From Triticum aestivum (lineage: Eukaryota; Streptophyta; Magnoliopsida; Poales; Poaceae), in assembly GCF_018294505.1 (NCBI RefSeq), contig NC_057809.1:510860741-510924740 (forward strand): a stretch of DNA of 64,000 nucleotides, written 5' to 3'. Position numbers and translations under genes: made by a program. This document shows, in pieces, positions 25,901-36,539 of this stretch; within the stretch, counting starts at the first letter, position 1; every line of letters starts with the position of its first letter. A model generated the notes under the pieces. That model had not been told where the DNA came from and ran no database searches. It worked only from the letters and a program-made list of their open reading frames with translations.

Positions 25901-26225
25901 GCTTTTGCTCAGCCCCTCTTATAGCGTTGCTAGTTGCAGGTGAAGTTGAAGTTTGTTCCATGTTGGAACATGGTTATGTTGGGATATCATAATATCTCTT
26001 ATTTAATTAATGCATCTATATACTTGGTAAAGGGTGGAAGGCTCGGCCTTATGCCTGGTGTTTTGTTCCACTCTTGCTGCCCTAGTTTCCGTCATACCCG
26101 TGTTATGTTCCTTGATTTTGCGTCCCTTACGCGGTTGGGTGTTATGGGTACCCCTTGACAGTTTGCTTTGAATAAAACTCCTCCAGCAAGGCCCAACCTT
26201 GGTTTTACATTTGCCTAACAACCTA
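22968..26225 (+). mobile_element. LARD-like Gypsy 3' LTR, 5' part only
   Basis: Starts TGTGACGCCCC after the polypurine tract and runs until it is cut off at the CACTA terminus. It contains a GC-rich island at about 23640-24820, with plant 5'-leader-like composition and several false open frames. Together with 10140-10964 at least 4.08 kb of LTR is represented, and the two pieces do not overlap. This matches the very long LTRs of LARD elements. Confidence 0.65.
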
Positions 26226-26735
26226 CACTACAAAAAAGGACACATCCGTGACATTTTGGGCCAAATGAAATTTTTCTGTCGTACATATGACACTTCTATG
26301 ACGATAATTGTGACAAAACCCGGTATCATCATAGATGTGGTGAGCTCCTACTTCTATGACAAAAAATCATGACAGAAAATGGGTTTTTCATCCTGGGCGG
26401 GCCGGAGACGCAGCTGCATGACATTCTTTGGGCCGTCCATGACGGAAAAAACCGTGGTAGAAGCGAGGGGGAGAAAAATTTCGGGGAGTTCCCGGTTACG
26501 GTGGGAGGTCGAGGGCCGAGCGATGCGCGTTTCTCTCATACACGTACGCGTGTGTGTGCGAGGCGTTGGCTCTAACTGAACCCAAGAGAGGCGTTGGGCT
26601 CTAACTGAACCCGAGCGATTGCACTGCAGGCTACCCGTTACTGAACCCGAGCGATCGATCGATGGTTGTTAACTGAACCCGATCGAGCGATTCCTTGGCT
26701 ACTGCTGCTAACTGAATCCGATCGATGGGATGAAC
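26226..26735. mobile_element. CACTA left terminal region
   Basis: CACTACAAAAAA terminus, then ATTTTGGGCCAAATGAAA, TCTATGACGATAATTGTGAC and repeated CTAACTGAACCCGAGCGA motifs. Counterpart of 9670-10139. Confidence 0.75.
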
Positions 26736-26739
26736 AATG

Positions 26740-27130
26740 AGCGTTGCGGGGGGGGGGGGTGGATGAACAGTGAGCGATGGCGTTGCCTCTTTATGAACAG
26801 GACCCCGTTGTGTGGTGGAGGGCTGGATGAACAGTAGACGGTGGAGGGGTGCCCGTGAGGGGTGGATGAACATGACCCCGTGGTGTGGAGGGCAGGATGA
26901 AAAGTAGACGGTGGAGGGGTGCCCGTGGAGGGGTGGGTGAATAGGACCCCATTGTGTGGAGGGCTGGATGAACAGTAGACGGTGGAGGGGTGGTTGAACA
27001 GTAGCCGGTGGAGTAGCACGCGGTGGAGGCTGGATGAACAGGAGCCCGTGGAGGCTGGAGGAGGTCGACGGTGGATGAACAGTAGCTCGTGGAGGCTGGA
27101 GGGGGTCGACGGTGGAGATGAACAGTATCT
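26740..27130. repeat. G-rich subterminal minisatellite
   Basis: Repeats of GGATGAACAGTAGACGGTGG and AGGGGTGCCCGTGGAGGGG, with a run of 13 G around 26747. Inverted counterpart of 9340-9665. Confidence 0.7.
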
Positions 27131-27139
27131 CGTGGAGTC

Positions 27140-27375
27140 CCGTTTTGCGGTACGCCACACCCCTCCTGATCAATAGCACCCCCGTTTCGACCGTAGGAGG
27201 TCCGTTTCCTCCATTTTGCGGTACGCCACACCCCTCCCGATCAACATGACCCCCGTTTCGACCGTAGGAGGTCCGTGTCCTCCGTTTTCCGATACGCCAC
27301 ACCCCTCCCGATCAACAGGACCCTTGTTTCGACCGTAGGAGGTCCGTTTTCCTCCGTTGTGCGGTACGCCAGGCC
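27140..27375. repeat. 71-bp tandem repeats, inverted, about 3-4 copies
   Basis: The phrase GCGGTACGCCACACCCCTCC recurs every 71 bp, each copy with GTTTCGACCGTAGGAGGTCC. Same family as 9021-9330. Confidence 0.8.
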
Positions 27376-27714
27376 TCGTTTCCATCGCCTCTTCCGTCCA
27401 AGCCCTTCCGATGAACATGACCACACATTCCGTTCCGACCCATGAACATGACGATGATGTTGTTTCTCCGTTCCGACCCAGCCATGTACACGAGCCCTCG
27501 CCGTACGTATGCGCGAGTAGGCGTTCGAGACCCCGCCCATATGTACACATACGTGGCCGTATTTTCTTTCTTGCACCCTGGCCATTGTACGTACGTGTAC
27601 ATGCTACGTGCGCGCCTCTACTACGACATGTGCGCGCCTCTACCTCGACCAATATGTACGTACACGTTCGCGACCAAAATGTCAACACTACGTACGCTTC
27701 GACCAGGTGGGTCC
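27376..27714. repeat. CACTA subterminal spacer, inverted
   Basis: Matches 8601-9020 inverted, including GCCATGTACACGAGCCCT and GTACGTACGTGTACATGC. The long open frames here mirror those of the left arm and are repeat by-products. Confidence 0.5.
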
Positions 27715-28115
27715 CGACTGTCAGGCACTTCCTTGCCTGTGAAGATGTAGCTGGTGGGTCCCAGCAGTCAGGGGGCGAATTGTTTTTTTTGCCCGGACGC
27801 ACTTCCTTGCGTGCGAAGATGTAGCTGGTGGGTCCCAGCAGTCAGGGGGCTGGTGGGTCCCAGCAGTCAGGGGGTGAATCATTTTGGTTTTTTTTTGCCC
27901 GGACGCACTTCCTTGCGTGCGAAGATGTAGCTGATGGGTCCCAGTAGTCAGGGGGCGAATCATTTTTTTTTGCCCGGACGCACTTCCTTGCGTGCGAAGG
28001 TGTAGCTGGTGGGTTCCAGCAGTCAGGGGGGAAACGTTTTTTTCACGAAATATGGTGGCCCGTCCGGTGGGTCCCTGCTGTCAGGTGGAGGAATCATTAT
28101 TTTCCGTGTAATAAG
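27715..28115. repeat. Tandem GGTGGGTCCCAGCAGTCAGG repeats
   Basis: At least five copies, 25-90 bp apart, of GTGGGTCCCAGCAGTCAGGG followed by a T-run and GCCCGGACGCACTTCCTTGC. Similar short repeats occur inverted at 8450-8600, but the right arm has expanded them. Confidence 0.7.
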
Positions 28116-28964
28116 GAGGCACTTCCTTGTTGCCGCCATGGACCCAGCTGCCAGCCTCTCCACGTACAGTCCACGTCCGATGGAAGTTGTTCCTTGACCA
28201 CGTTGACCACGCCGCGCCGAGAGCACCAGGGCGGTGGACGATGGCGAGGCCTAGGAAGGGGAAGACGGGGAGCCAGGGAAGACGCGGCAGTGGAAGCCCG
28301 CGCACGCGGAGAGGAGTACGAGGGTTCACTGGTTCGGCTACAGTGTGAGGCTGCCGTCACCGCAGGGCCTGGCCAGCGGTGGGAATAGTAGGGGGCGGTG
28401 AGGCCTCCACGGCAGCACAGCCGGCCACGGGAGGCAGGAGCATGTGGCACGACCGGTGCTGCTTTGGGCGGCTGGAGCAAGAAGACCAGAGGTTGAAGAA
28501 GCACTACGACCGTTGGATGGACATCGTACGGTCAATGGAGCTAGAATCGTTCATATTGACTAAGTTGACAAAGCCCTTTGTCCCCGTCAACTTAGTAGGC
28601 CCACAAGTCAGCCTCCCACCAAGGTGGGTCCCAGCTAGCCGGGGGAGTATTCATTTTTTTGTGCGTAATAAGGAGGGACTTCTGGTGGGTTCGAGCTGAC
28701 AGTGGGGGGATCGTTTTTTTCGCGAAATACGGTGGCCTGTCCGGTGGGTCCCAGCAGTTAGGGGGAAACGATTTTTTTTGCAAAATACTGGTGGCCCATC
28801 CGGTGGGTCCATGCTGTCAGGTGGAGGAATAATTATTTTGCACATAATAAGGAGGCACTTCCTTGCTGCGGCCGTGGACCCAGCTGTCAGCCTCTCCACA
28901 TACAATCCACGTTCGATGGAAGCCGTTCCTTGACCACGTTGACCACGCCGCGCCGAGCGCAACA
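28116..28964. repeat. GC-rich CACTA-associated units, inverted
   Basis: One full unit (28120-28640) and part of another (to about 28964), with GACCACGTTGACCACGCC, AAGAAGCACTACGACCG and ACTAAGTTGACAAAGCCC landmarks. The second stops at GCCGCGCCGAGCG, followed by AT-rich sequence starting CAACAGGGTTATATATA. Confidence 0.6.
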
Positions 28965-29440
28965 GGGTTATATATAATAATTTATATATAGCTCATGGAA
29001 ACTTCTTATGCAATTTATTGCAGTCATTTTTTTTGGTTGGCCAGGGCCAATTTCGCATATTTCTGTGGGTTCCAAACTATTTTTAATACCGAAATGTCCA
29101 GCCAGATTTAAAGTACTTTGAAGATATATTTAAATTAGGTTAATGCCCAGTGAAATAGGAATCTGAAAATGTGATAAAATTCAGAAATTATAAAGTAATT
29201 GCCAATTTGTCATCTGTTTTTATATTTACAACCCATTTCATATTACTTTCAAGATTTGCAGGCGTCTTGAAACAGTTGCAGCCCATTAGGGCGTAGAAAA
29301 ATAAGTAGGCCTGGATTGGGTATTCTTCGGAAAAAATAAACTGGGCTCATTTTCACAAAGAAAAAATAGTTGGCTGGTCACATGGTGAACATAAAATATA
29401 AGCCTGGGCTAGACGGGCCACAACCCAGTTCAAACCCTGT
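28965..29440. repeat. AT-rich unit segment, inverted and diverged
   Basis: GCATATTTCTGTGGGTTCC and the GGGCTAGACGGGCCAC region align, inverted, with 6960-7060 and about 3600-3630, at clearly lower identity than the subterminal regions. Confidence 0.5.
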
Positions 29441-30095
29441 TCCATCTCAACAATACCAAACAAAAAAATACTGCTCAAGTAGCTACATCCCAGGTGTTAG
29501 CCAATCTTGTGTTGTTCTCTTGTCTATGGACTATATACGCTCACAATGTCGTGGGTCCCAGATGTCAGGAAAACACTAGGAGGAAGCATTTTATTTTTCC
29601 ATACGCTGACATGGTGGGCCCCTACTGTCATCCTCTCCACGTACTTCTGTCGATTCCTGTTGTTTGTTGACCATGTTGACAACGCGAGAGGGCGGCGCCG
29701 CGGCGAGTGCACCAAAGCGCGCGGAGGACGTCGGCGTTAACAATTTAGGAGACGGTGGGACGGCGATGCATGCGCTAAGGCGCAGCCAGCCGTGGGAGGC
29801 GGAAGCAGGCGGCCCCGCCAGCGCTGGTTTGGTTTTGGCGGCTGGATGAAGACAGGACTGAAGAAACACGGTAGACTATAAAAGCAGCAGGAGTACTTAA
29901 CAACCTTAACTGAAACCAGCAGGGGCACTTAACAACCAAAGCTGAAAGCAGTATGAGTACTTATACAGGTTCAACCGTACAAAGCACGCCACGAACAGTG
30001 CTACTTTGCCTACACTTAACCAAGGGTGAGGCCGCCAAGCCCCAGGACAAGGCCCAGGCGCCACCCCGCACATCCACAACCTTCTAAAAGCGACT
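29441..30095. other. Diverged repeat unit and 3' flank of the B3 gene
   Basis: 29530-29860 keeps the order GTGGGTCCCAGATGTCAG, CTCTCCACGTAC, TTGACCATGTTGACAACG and GGCGGCTGGATGAAG of the GC-rich unit, but strongly diverged. After that I see no repeat or gene. It is presumably the 3' untranslated region of the minus-strand gene that ends at 30096. Confidence 0.4.
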
Positions 30096-31259
30096 TCATC
30101 TCGCAACGTGGTCAATAAATAGGATATTTGCTTTAGATCCATGGAAAAGCTTGAACATAATCTTCTGTCCTATTCTCCAAGATGGACGGGCCTTCATTAT
30201 TTGAGACCACCCATGAATAAGTATCTTTTCACCTCCAAGGGGAATTGAGTAAGTCGACATATACATCATGTTGTGACCAAGAGCAAGTCTGACCCGACCA
30301 TGGTTAGGCATTTGTATAGGAACAATAGAACTCGCAGTTCCTGTTTCAAGAAGATCACAGCTGTAAAACTGTGTATAAGCAATAGTTTATGAACAACATA
30401 TATAACAGAAAACAGCTCGTACCATAAGTTTCTCGACACAGTTGGACATGTTCAACGAGTGCAGCAGTGGCACACATATCCCACGTGGCCTTCCACCATT
30501 GAAACGCCCCACAAGGATCTCAAGACGATCAATAAAGTGTAGGAACTTGTGGATGTCGATCCAGTCAACTTCAGTGCCATTAGTAACAGCCGAGTTATTA
30601 TAGAGTAACAAACGAGCAGACTGCTTAACTCTGAAAAAACCTACACGTGCCACCAATTATAAGAAAATATTAGTTAGAAGTAGCATCTTCGTGAAAGATT
30701 CGTTGCTATTTCTAAAGTTAAATTGTGATTAGTTAGATAGAATAGGTGGATTAAGAAATAATCGAGGCAACAAGCAAGAACCAGATACAAAACTAACATG
30801 GATGAACAATTGGAACGACGCCAGGGTGGAAGATCGCAGTGAAGATGAGACCAGGTTCTGCTATTTCCATCAACATTCGTGCGCCAACTTTCAGTCCGTA
30901 ACACTTGAGAAAGTTTATCCAAGTTCGGCCCTAAAAAAAGCAGTGATCTTCTCGGTTCATGAACCCAACTCAGAACTTATATCCATGGCTTGTCTTCACT
31001 GTGACCATTAAACTAGTGTATTCAGTTATGGAAAGGCCGAGCATCTTGAGTACATGTGTTCTGGCAGAGCAAATAATACACTGCAGGAAAAATAATAAGA
31101 GAACACAACATGTTCAAAAAAACCCCACCCTCCCGGATAGAAAAGAGGATTCTAGGAACATACTGTGCGCGTTTCAAAATGCTGTGTTAGGATGAGAAGG
31201 AACAAGTGTGGCATCTCGCCAAGGGCGTAGAAACCTGTAGGGTACTCGCACTTTGGGCA
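30096..31259 (-). CDS. B3-domain DNA-binding protein (two domains), possibly broken
   Basis: Five exons can be read on the minus strand: 31259-31164, 31080-30973, 30930-30798, 30640-30423 and 30360-30096. Most have GT/AG borders. Exon 1 opens with a CPKC pair and FLLILTQHF, where the first B3 fold begins. Exons 2-3 continue it (LMVTVKTSHGY, then RTWINFLKCYGLKVGARM). Exons 4-5 hold a linker and a second B3-like domain ending GWSQIMKARPSWRIGQKIMF and FIDHVAR-stop. B3 proteins are nuclear plant DNA-binding factors, and the two-domain layout suits the REM group. Exon 2 runs into TGA at 30970-30972 before an in-frame GTTGGG, so the donor is poor or this is a nonsense mutation. The 5' exon is uncertain (31541-31343 is a candidate). 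The gene is homologous to the next one. Confidence 0.55.
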
Positions 31260-31480
31260 CTGCAAATGAAACACACTAGATTCAGTAGGAAGAAAAATGC
31301 ATCAACGGCGGCGGCTGCCATCCTAGGATTACCTGCGACCAAGGGACATGGGTTTACCGGGGATGGATGAAGAATTCGTATCTGGTTCTCCATGAGAAAA
31401 CCCTATGCAATCGCCGAGAGGGGGTTTTCTCTGAACAAGCAGACGAGGGAGAAGGGGATTTAGGCCCAGTGAAATATTGC
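31260..31480 (-). other. Intron and possible 5' exon of the B3 gene
   Basis: A GCAGGTAATCC donor at about 31332-31343 and a TTTCATTTGCAG acceptor at 31260 would frame an intron of about 80 bp. The upstream open frame (to 31541) cannot be shown to be coding. Confidence 0.35.
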
Positions 31481-31665
31481 CGCTTCGTCCGTCCAGCTTA
31501 CTGCTAAAGCTGGAAAGGGGGGTTGTGATTTGATGGCTCATTGGGCATTACTGCGGCGCTACGACCGAGGTGTGTCTACCGTGAAGTTGTGCACTCTAAT
31601 TTGTGCATATGGCACGTGGACCCCGTTGCCGGTTGCCCCACATATCAGCGAGAGGAAGTAGAAAG
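31480..31665 (-). promoter_or_regulatory. Shared 5'-flank module, copy 1
   Basis: CTTCGTCCGTCCAGCTTACT, GTGATTTGATGGCTCATTGG, CTACGACCGAGG and GTGGACCCCGTTGCC are matched in order at 35105-35235, and in part at 36772-36870. It lies upstream of the minus-strand B3 gene, so it is likely promoter and first-exon DNA. Confidence 0.5.
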
Positions 31666-32169
31666 ACAGGAGTAACTAGTTACACATAAATATATTTTTT
31701 GACAGAGAGATACTCCCTCTGTAAAGAAATATACAAATCTTTTATATCACAGGCTCACCTTGCCGAGAAATATACTCCCTCTACAACGCACGGGCATTAT
31801 GGGGGTTCAGCTTTTTTATGGGGGTTCAGCTGAGAATATAATACTCAAATAGGCTCACGGTTCTGGACTTTGGGCCGCAGGCCGACCCTGCATGTTTGGG
31901 GGCCCATGTGTTCTACCTCAGCGCTTTTAGTATTGCAAGCGATCGGTACGGCGCTGGTTTTAGATGCTATCGCAAGGCGGATACACAAAATTGAATAAAG
32001 CACGACAGCTGTTGGAATGAAATCGAACGACAGTTCCTAACCAGCAATCAGAGTTGCAATTCTATCAACGATATACCATGTGATAAATAATACTGTCGTA
32101 CTACTTATACACACAGGACACTTGTTTCACCATACCAGATTATTACATCAAAATCTCACGGAGGATAGA
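31666..32169. other. Intergenic spacer with Stowaway-like debris
   Basis: Two ATACTCCCTCT phrases (31708 and 31772) look like Stowaway MITE ends without a matching partner. Otherwise I see nothing. The right part is the 3' flank of the second B3 gene. Confidence 0.4.
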
Positions 32170-33462
32170 TCAGTTCGGCAATTGCGTGCTGCTAATTTCA
32201 AAGTTGATTTGGACCAGCTCTCCTTGCCGAGAAAGTTCGATTTTGACATCATCCCCTACCGCAAGATATGATTTAGATTTGAACCTTGACCATCCTTTAG
32301 CATCAATCATCATGCGACCATCCTTTGTACTTACGGTATATTGAGCAGGTTCATTCACACCAAGGTTGCGCATGGTAAGAGAAACTTGGCCGCGGTCGCC
32401 CGGATTGTTGAACGACTCCCTCGTTGCTCTAGGAATTCTCTGTTTGCAAACAAGAAGACATACCCAAACAGTTAGATCCACACAGTGAATCGTGTGAAAC
32501 AACATGGAAAGAAAAAAGAACGAAGCACTTGGGCGGCCAATGCTTACCAAGAAGGTGGACATGTCGTTTTTTGTAAGGACTTTGGTATATGAAGTGTGAA
32601 CTGCAGCCCAGTCTGTTGCCGGTGCAACTGCACGGGCCGGAGCAGATGCAAGTGCAAGTGTTGGTGCAGGTGCCGAAGCCGCCGCTGCTGCCGGAGATGG
32701 TGCTCCTTGTAGAGCTGGTGCCGGTATCGGAGCAGGTGCCGGTGTCGATGCCCGATCCTCCGGTAGATCAGACTGATCCACTGACACGGTTGGTGCCCAA
32801 TCCTCAGCTGGATCAGACCAAGCTACTGCCGCTGTCAGTGCTAGAGCAACTGCTGGTGCTCGATCTGTGCGAGACAGCGGCGATCGTGTCTGGTCTGCTA
32901 TGATCAGCTTTCTAACTTGACTAGGATCTATGACCGTGAGCCAGTTTTCTTCTTCATTTCTTTTAAACGCGAGAAGGACTAATTGTGGCATTTTTGTTAA
33001 ACCAAACTGCAGTTCATCATAGGGATTCAGCTTGTACTCAGACAATAGAGTGATCCAATTTTTTTCCAGTAATATAAGTGATGGATAGTGCCTTCGTTAC
33101 TAACACGACATAAGAAGTGAAACCTGCAAAAATAGCCATCGTAGAGCAAACCAAACGGTTTATTCTGTGATGAATGTCACATGGCAAAACCTGCATCGTA
33201 AAATTGCAGGAAAAGAAAGAAAACATGACATTAAAACAATAAGATTTAGATAGTAAATCAATAAGATTTACTTGATGTGACATGAGTGAATCCTTACCAG
33301 AAAATCACTATGTTGAAGTACTAAACAGAAGATTGATCGTCCAACTACGCGTGGCATGTAGGGGCCTTGCCTACTCCCACAAGCAGGACAGTCCAAAGGT
33401 CGTGACAAATCGTATGGACCGAACATCCATGGGACTGGAAATCCTGGTGGGTGCGATAAACC
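32170..33462 (-). pseudogene. B3-domain DNA-binding gene with a homopolymer frameshift
   Basis: Exons on the minus strand: 33462-33298 (CPAC pair, IFCLVLQHSDFL), 33190-32548 and 32439-32170. The 108-bp intron 32547-32440 has a GTAAGC donor and an AAACAG acceptor in phase 0. The long middle exon carries the rest of B3 domain 1 (VLPCDIHHRINRLV, then WITLLSEYKLNPYDELQF), then a proline/alanine-rich linker of about 90 residues. The second B3 domain starts YTKVLTKNDMSTFL and ends with GWSRFKSKSYLAVGDD and an isoleucine-rich strand. Between the two halves of domain 1 the frame shifts at a run of seven A (T7 at 33059-33065); six would keep it open. It is either a recent pseudogene or an assembly error. 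The upstream start exon is not identified. Homologous to the gene at 30096-31259. Confidence 0.6.
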
Positions 33463-33730
33463 CTGCAATGCATATAGATATTGGAGTGTAACCATAATTG
33501 ATAAACCATCCTCAAAAAAATATGATCTGGATACTTCAAAATATACAGACTGAATTGAGTGGACAGATATTAACATAGACCATTCTTAGGACTGACCACA
33601 CACCAAAAGCGGCAGTACTAATAAAAAATACAGGGTTCACAAACACAAATCAAGTACTAAACAATAGTACTTACTACAGACAAGCAAAGTTGCACTAACT
33701 AAACTCTGCAGACTATTTCTTGCCACCGAC
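33463..33730. other. Spacer or intron between two minus-strand genes
   Basis: AT-rich, no coding signal. A TGCATTGCAG acceptor ends it at the B3 gene's first visible exon, so it may be an intron if the two loci are one gene. Confidence 0.3.
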
Positions 33731-34808
33731 CTACGGGATGAACCCCGCATAACTGACTAGGCCATGGACTTCGTGTGAGATGTCTACACGCACCATCACC
33801 ATCTTGTCAACCTTGGAGAACCTAACAGAGTGGTCTTTCCACTCATAAACATGATGATGAAGACATGCCGCATCAGATTTGTTGGGAAGCTTTACAAGAA
33901 CCACAACCTTCGTAATCGAAGGCACATCCAGGAAATTGTTGTGGTCAAGTACAGCCTCGAGAACACGCCTCACAACAATGCTACAGGAAAACACTAGTTC
34001 AGGACACGTGGCGACAAGGACACAGCAGCTGGATAGTTCAGTAGTAGAACTCATCATCAGGTCTTCCAGTTCACACGGCATGACTTTGAGAACTTCATCT
34101 CCACCGCGGACATGGTTCTAATTCAAACAGAAACCATATTTTATTACTACCTCCGTTCAGAAATACAAGATGATTTTCGATATCATACTCCATATATGAC
34201 TACATATACGCATAGAAATGAGTGAACAAAGACACTAGAACATGTCTTCAAAGGCATGACAGCAGAGGGATTACATGCAAAATCCATAACACAAGTTACT
34301 GAGGCAAATATACCCTCTTAAAAGGTAGCATTGATGTTCATAAAGTACTCCCTCCGACCCAAAATTCTTGTCTTAGATTTGTCTAGATACGGATGTATCA
34401 AGTCACATTTTAGTATTAGATACATCCGTATCTAGACAAATCTAAGACAAGAAATTTGGGACATAGGGAGTAGTTGAAAGTAATCTATAAGAAATCAGTG
34501 TCAACCTCTCGCATGTTTTGGTCAAAAGAGGAATTTAGAACCGTCATTTGGCACACAAAAATCACATGCAAGATCACCCAGAAAGTTGTACTACTAGTAC
34601 TAGTACTGCGTGTTAGATGAAAAAACACGATCAAGATCGAGAAAAAGATCGTCAAGAAGAGATATTACCTGGACTTGCTTAATGGGGGATCCCGGAGAGG
34701 GGGCTTGGACAGGGCGATGGCTTTGAGCTTGTCTGCGGTAGTCTTGGCGGGGTGCTTGCGCTTCTTCGTACCATGAGCCTCGACGGTTTTGGCCGGAGCC
34801 ATAGACAT
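33731..34808 (-). CDS. Small basic protein of unknown function, two exons
   Basis: Exon 1 starts at ATG 34808 (MSMAPAKTVEAHG) and has a lysine-rich stretch (TKKRKHPAKTTADKLKAIAL) that looks like a nuclear localisation signal. It ends near 34669 at a CCAG-GTAATATC donor. Exon 2 begins at 34117 after a TGAATTAG acceptor and is open to TAG at 33731-33733, with VRGGDEVLKVMPCELEDLMM and VSYAGFIP at the end. With the best donor and acceptor the reading frames do not join. Either the splice site is not the obvious one or there is a one-base lesion. I do not recognise the family. The stop makes it separate from the B3 gene downstream, although it could be that gene's truncated 5' part. Confidence 0.4.
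34348..34470. mobile_element. Stowaway MITE (123 bp), in an intron
   Basis: CTCCCTCCGACCCAAAATTC at one end and its near-complement at the other, flanked by TA on both sides (34346-34347 and 34471-34472). The arms (CTTAGATTTGTCTAGATACG) are almost perfectly palindromic, so the element can fold along its length. It lies in the intron of the small basic-protein gene. Confidence 0.9.
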
Positions 34809-35104
34809 CACTTTGGCCGGTGCTCCAGCGTCCACCAAGAAACTGTCAAATAGAAATAAAAGAAAAGAAACCATAATCACAAACCCAAAAGAAGAAAAGA
34901 GAGGGAGTTATAGGATCAGTCTCGGAGTTGCAAGACCGGGCCTTGGCCAAAATCAACACCATTGATGCGCTCACCTTTCCTTCTCTGGGAGAGAAGAACA
35001 ATGGCAGAAGCATGTCAGGGTTTTCTTGAAGAAATGAGGAACAAGATGAGGCAGAAGCGAGGGTTGGGTAGAGAGGAAGCTGAGAGAGAAGAGTGAAATG
35101 ATGG

Positions 35105-35235
35105 TTGCTTCGTCCGTCCAACTTACTGCTGGAAAGGAGGGGGTTTTGTGATTTGACGGCTCATTGGGCATTACTGCGGTGGCTGGTGGACCCCGATGCT
35201 GGCTGTCCCACACGTCGGCGAAAGTGAGTAATTTA
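35105..35235 (-). promoter_or_regulatory. Shared 5'-flank module, copy 2
   Basis: CTTCGTCCGTCCAACTTACT, TGTGATTTGACGGCTCATTG, GGTGGACCCCGATGC. Best match is to 31480-31665. It lies about 300 bp upstream of the small basic-protein gene. Confidence 0.5.
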
Positions 35236-35640
35236 GTGCATGGCTGGAGGAGGATCCACACGGTAGAGTGTGTCCACTGTTTTTTAAAAGAAAAAATGAT
35301 TACAGCAAGTGTTTCCACTCTTACGACGGAGGAGTGCGAAACACGGCAGCCACTTGAACATACACAATGCTCCTACTACTAGGCATGTGCAGTGGTTCAT
35401 ACGTCAGTACTACACAATCTTGTTGCTAGTGTAGTAAGATATGACGATAACAAATGATGTTGTGCGCATGTCAACTACTCCTATATGTAACAAATACACG
35501 AAGAGGAAACAACTATATTGAGATGAGAATGCAACCAAACACACCCACACGCCTTTGTGCTACAGTGACTGGTCTGCACCTTCTGAGTTTGATCCAACAG
35601 TCATGTTGCGCCGAGACATGGACATGCCCATGCAGAGGGC
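35236..35640. other. Spacer without recognisable feature
   Basis: No repeat, MITE or conserved frame seen. The right end is the 3' flank of the coiled-coil ORF. Confidence 0.4.
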
Positions 35641-35642
35641 GC

Positions 35643-36347
35643 CTAAACACCACCGAAGTCCCTCTGCTTCTCGAGGCGCACGGCGTTGGTGATGCAGGGT
35701 GCAACCGCCCGCAGAGCCCGCTCCCGGTCGACGGGAGCCAGCTTGTCAAAGACGGCGTCCAATGGCACAAATGGATTCCGGTGACGGAGCCCGGAAAGGA
35801 TTCGCCTGGCAACGGTGACGGCAGCCCGCAACCCCTCCTTGTCCAGCTCAGCCCCCACCATCGCGCGGAGACAGCTCAGCTCCTCGGAGATATAGGTCAA
35901 GAAGGAGACCAGGTCAGGAAGCCGCAACCCATTGAAGTCGACTGGGTGGTCGAACGGGTTTAGACCGACGGCCGGCATCGTCGCACTGGCACGACGGTAG
36001 GCATCGTGCAGCCGCAACACGTGCGTGGCAACTTGGTTCACCTAGTGGCTGAGGCGATCCTGGACCTCGTCACAATCGGCCCGCTCGCGCTCCAGCCGGC
36101 TCCCCTGACGGCCTATCGTATCTCCCGCTTTCTGCAGCAATGCCGTCGGCGCCTCGAGCATCTTTGTGGTGGACGCCTGCTGCTTTTTAAGCTCCGTGAA
36201 CTCCCGCACATAACGGAGGAGCATGACACTCCTCTCCTCCTTGAGATCACGGAGCTCCACGTCCTTGGCCCTGAGCTCCGCATCCTTGGCATGGAGCTCC
36301 TATGTCAGGAGCCTCACCTCGGACTCCATGATCTGCTGCGCCGCCAT
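35643..36347 (-). pseudogene. Coiled-coil protein ORF interrupted by two TAG codons
   Basis: From ATG at 36347 (MAAQQIMESEVRLL) one frame runs 234 codons to a stop at 35643, broken only by TAG at 36300-36302 and TAG at 36042-36044. The first 100 residues are charged and heptad-like (ELRAKDVELRDLKEERSVML), a likely coiled coil. The C-terminal 130 residues are a compact helical-looking domain with FNGLRLPDLVSFLTYISEEL and FVPLDAVFDKLAPVDRERAL. The GC-rich codon use is even across both stops, so the frame decayed recently. Single C-to-T changes at glutamine codons would give both stops. I know similar grass-specific proteins only as uncharacterised. Confidence 0.55.
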
Positions 36348-36539
36348 GGCACCAGGTAGAAGCAATGGGGAGAGGAAGCAAAGGGGGAAAAACGGCTGAA
36401 AGGCAATGCAATCTACGAGAAGGCGGAGGGAGCGGGGAATCTTTTGGTTTTCACCACGGCAAAACACCAGTCGACGAGTTCTCACATCAGGGAGCGGTGG
36501 GTTTTTATCAGCGGAGTCATCATGACTAATTGCTGCCAC

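Larger units (their letters stand above)
26226..29435. mobile_element. CACTA-associated repeat array, right arm (inverted)
   Basis: Starts CACTACAAAAAAGGACACAT at the LARD LTR break and proceeds through the same subterminal landmarks as the left arm, in inverted orientation, out to a segment matching TGGCCCGTCTAGCCCAGG near 3612. The outer part is shorter, with only one or two GC-rich units. No outer CACTA terminus or transposase is seen. Confidence 0.6.

Noticed and set aside
31686..31790. Stowaway MITE from the ACTCCCTC phrases
   Set aside because: Both phrases are in the same direction; no inverted partner end or TA pair was found.
32589..32903. Plus-strand frame of 104 codons
   Set aside because: Shadow of the proline/alanine-rich linker of the minus-strand B3 gene.
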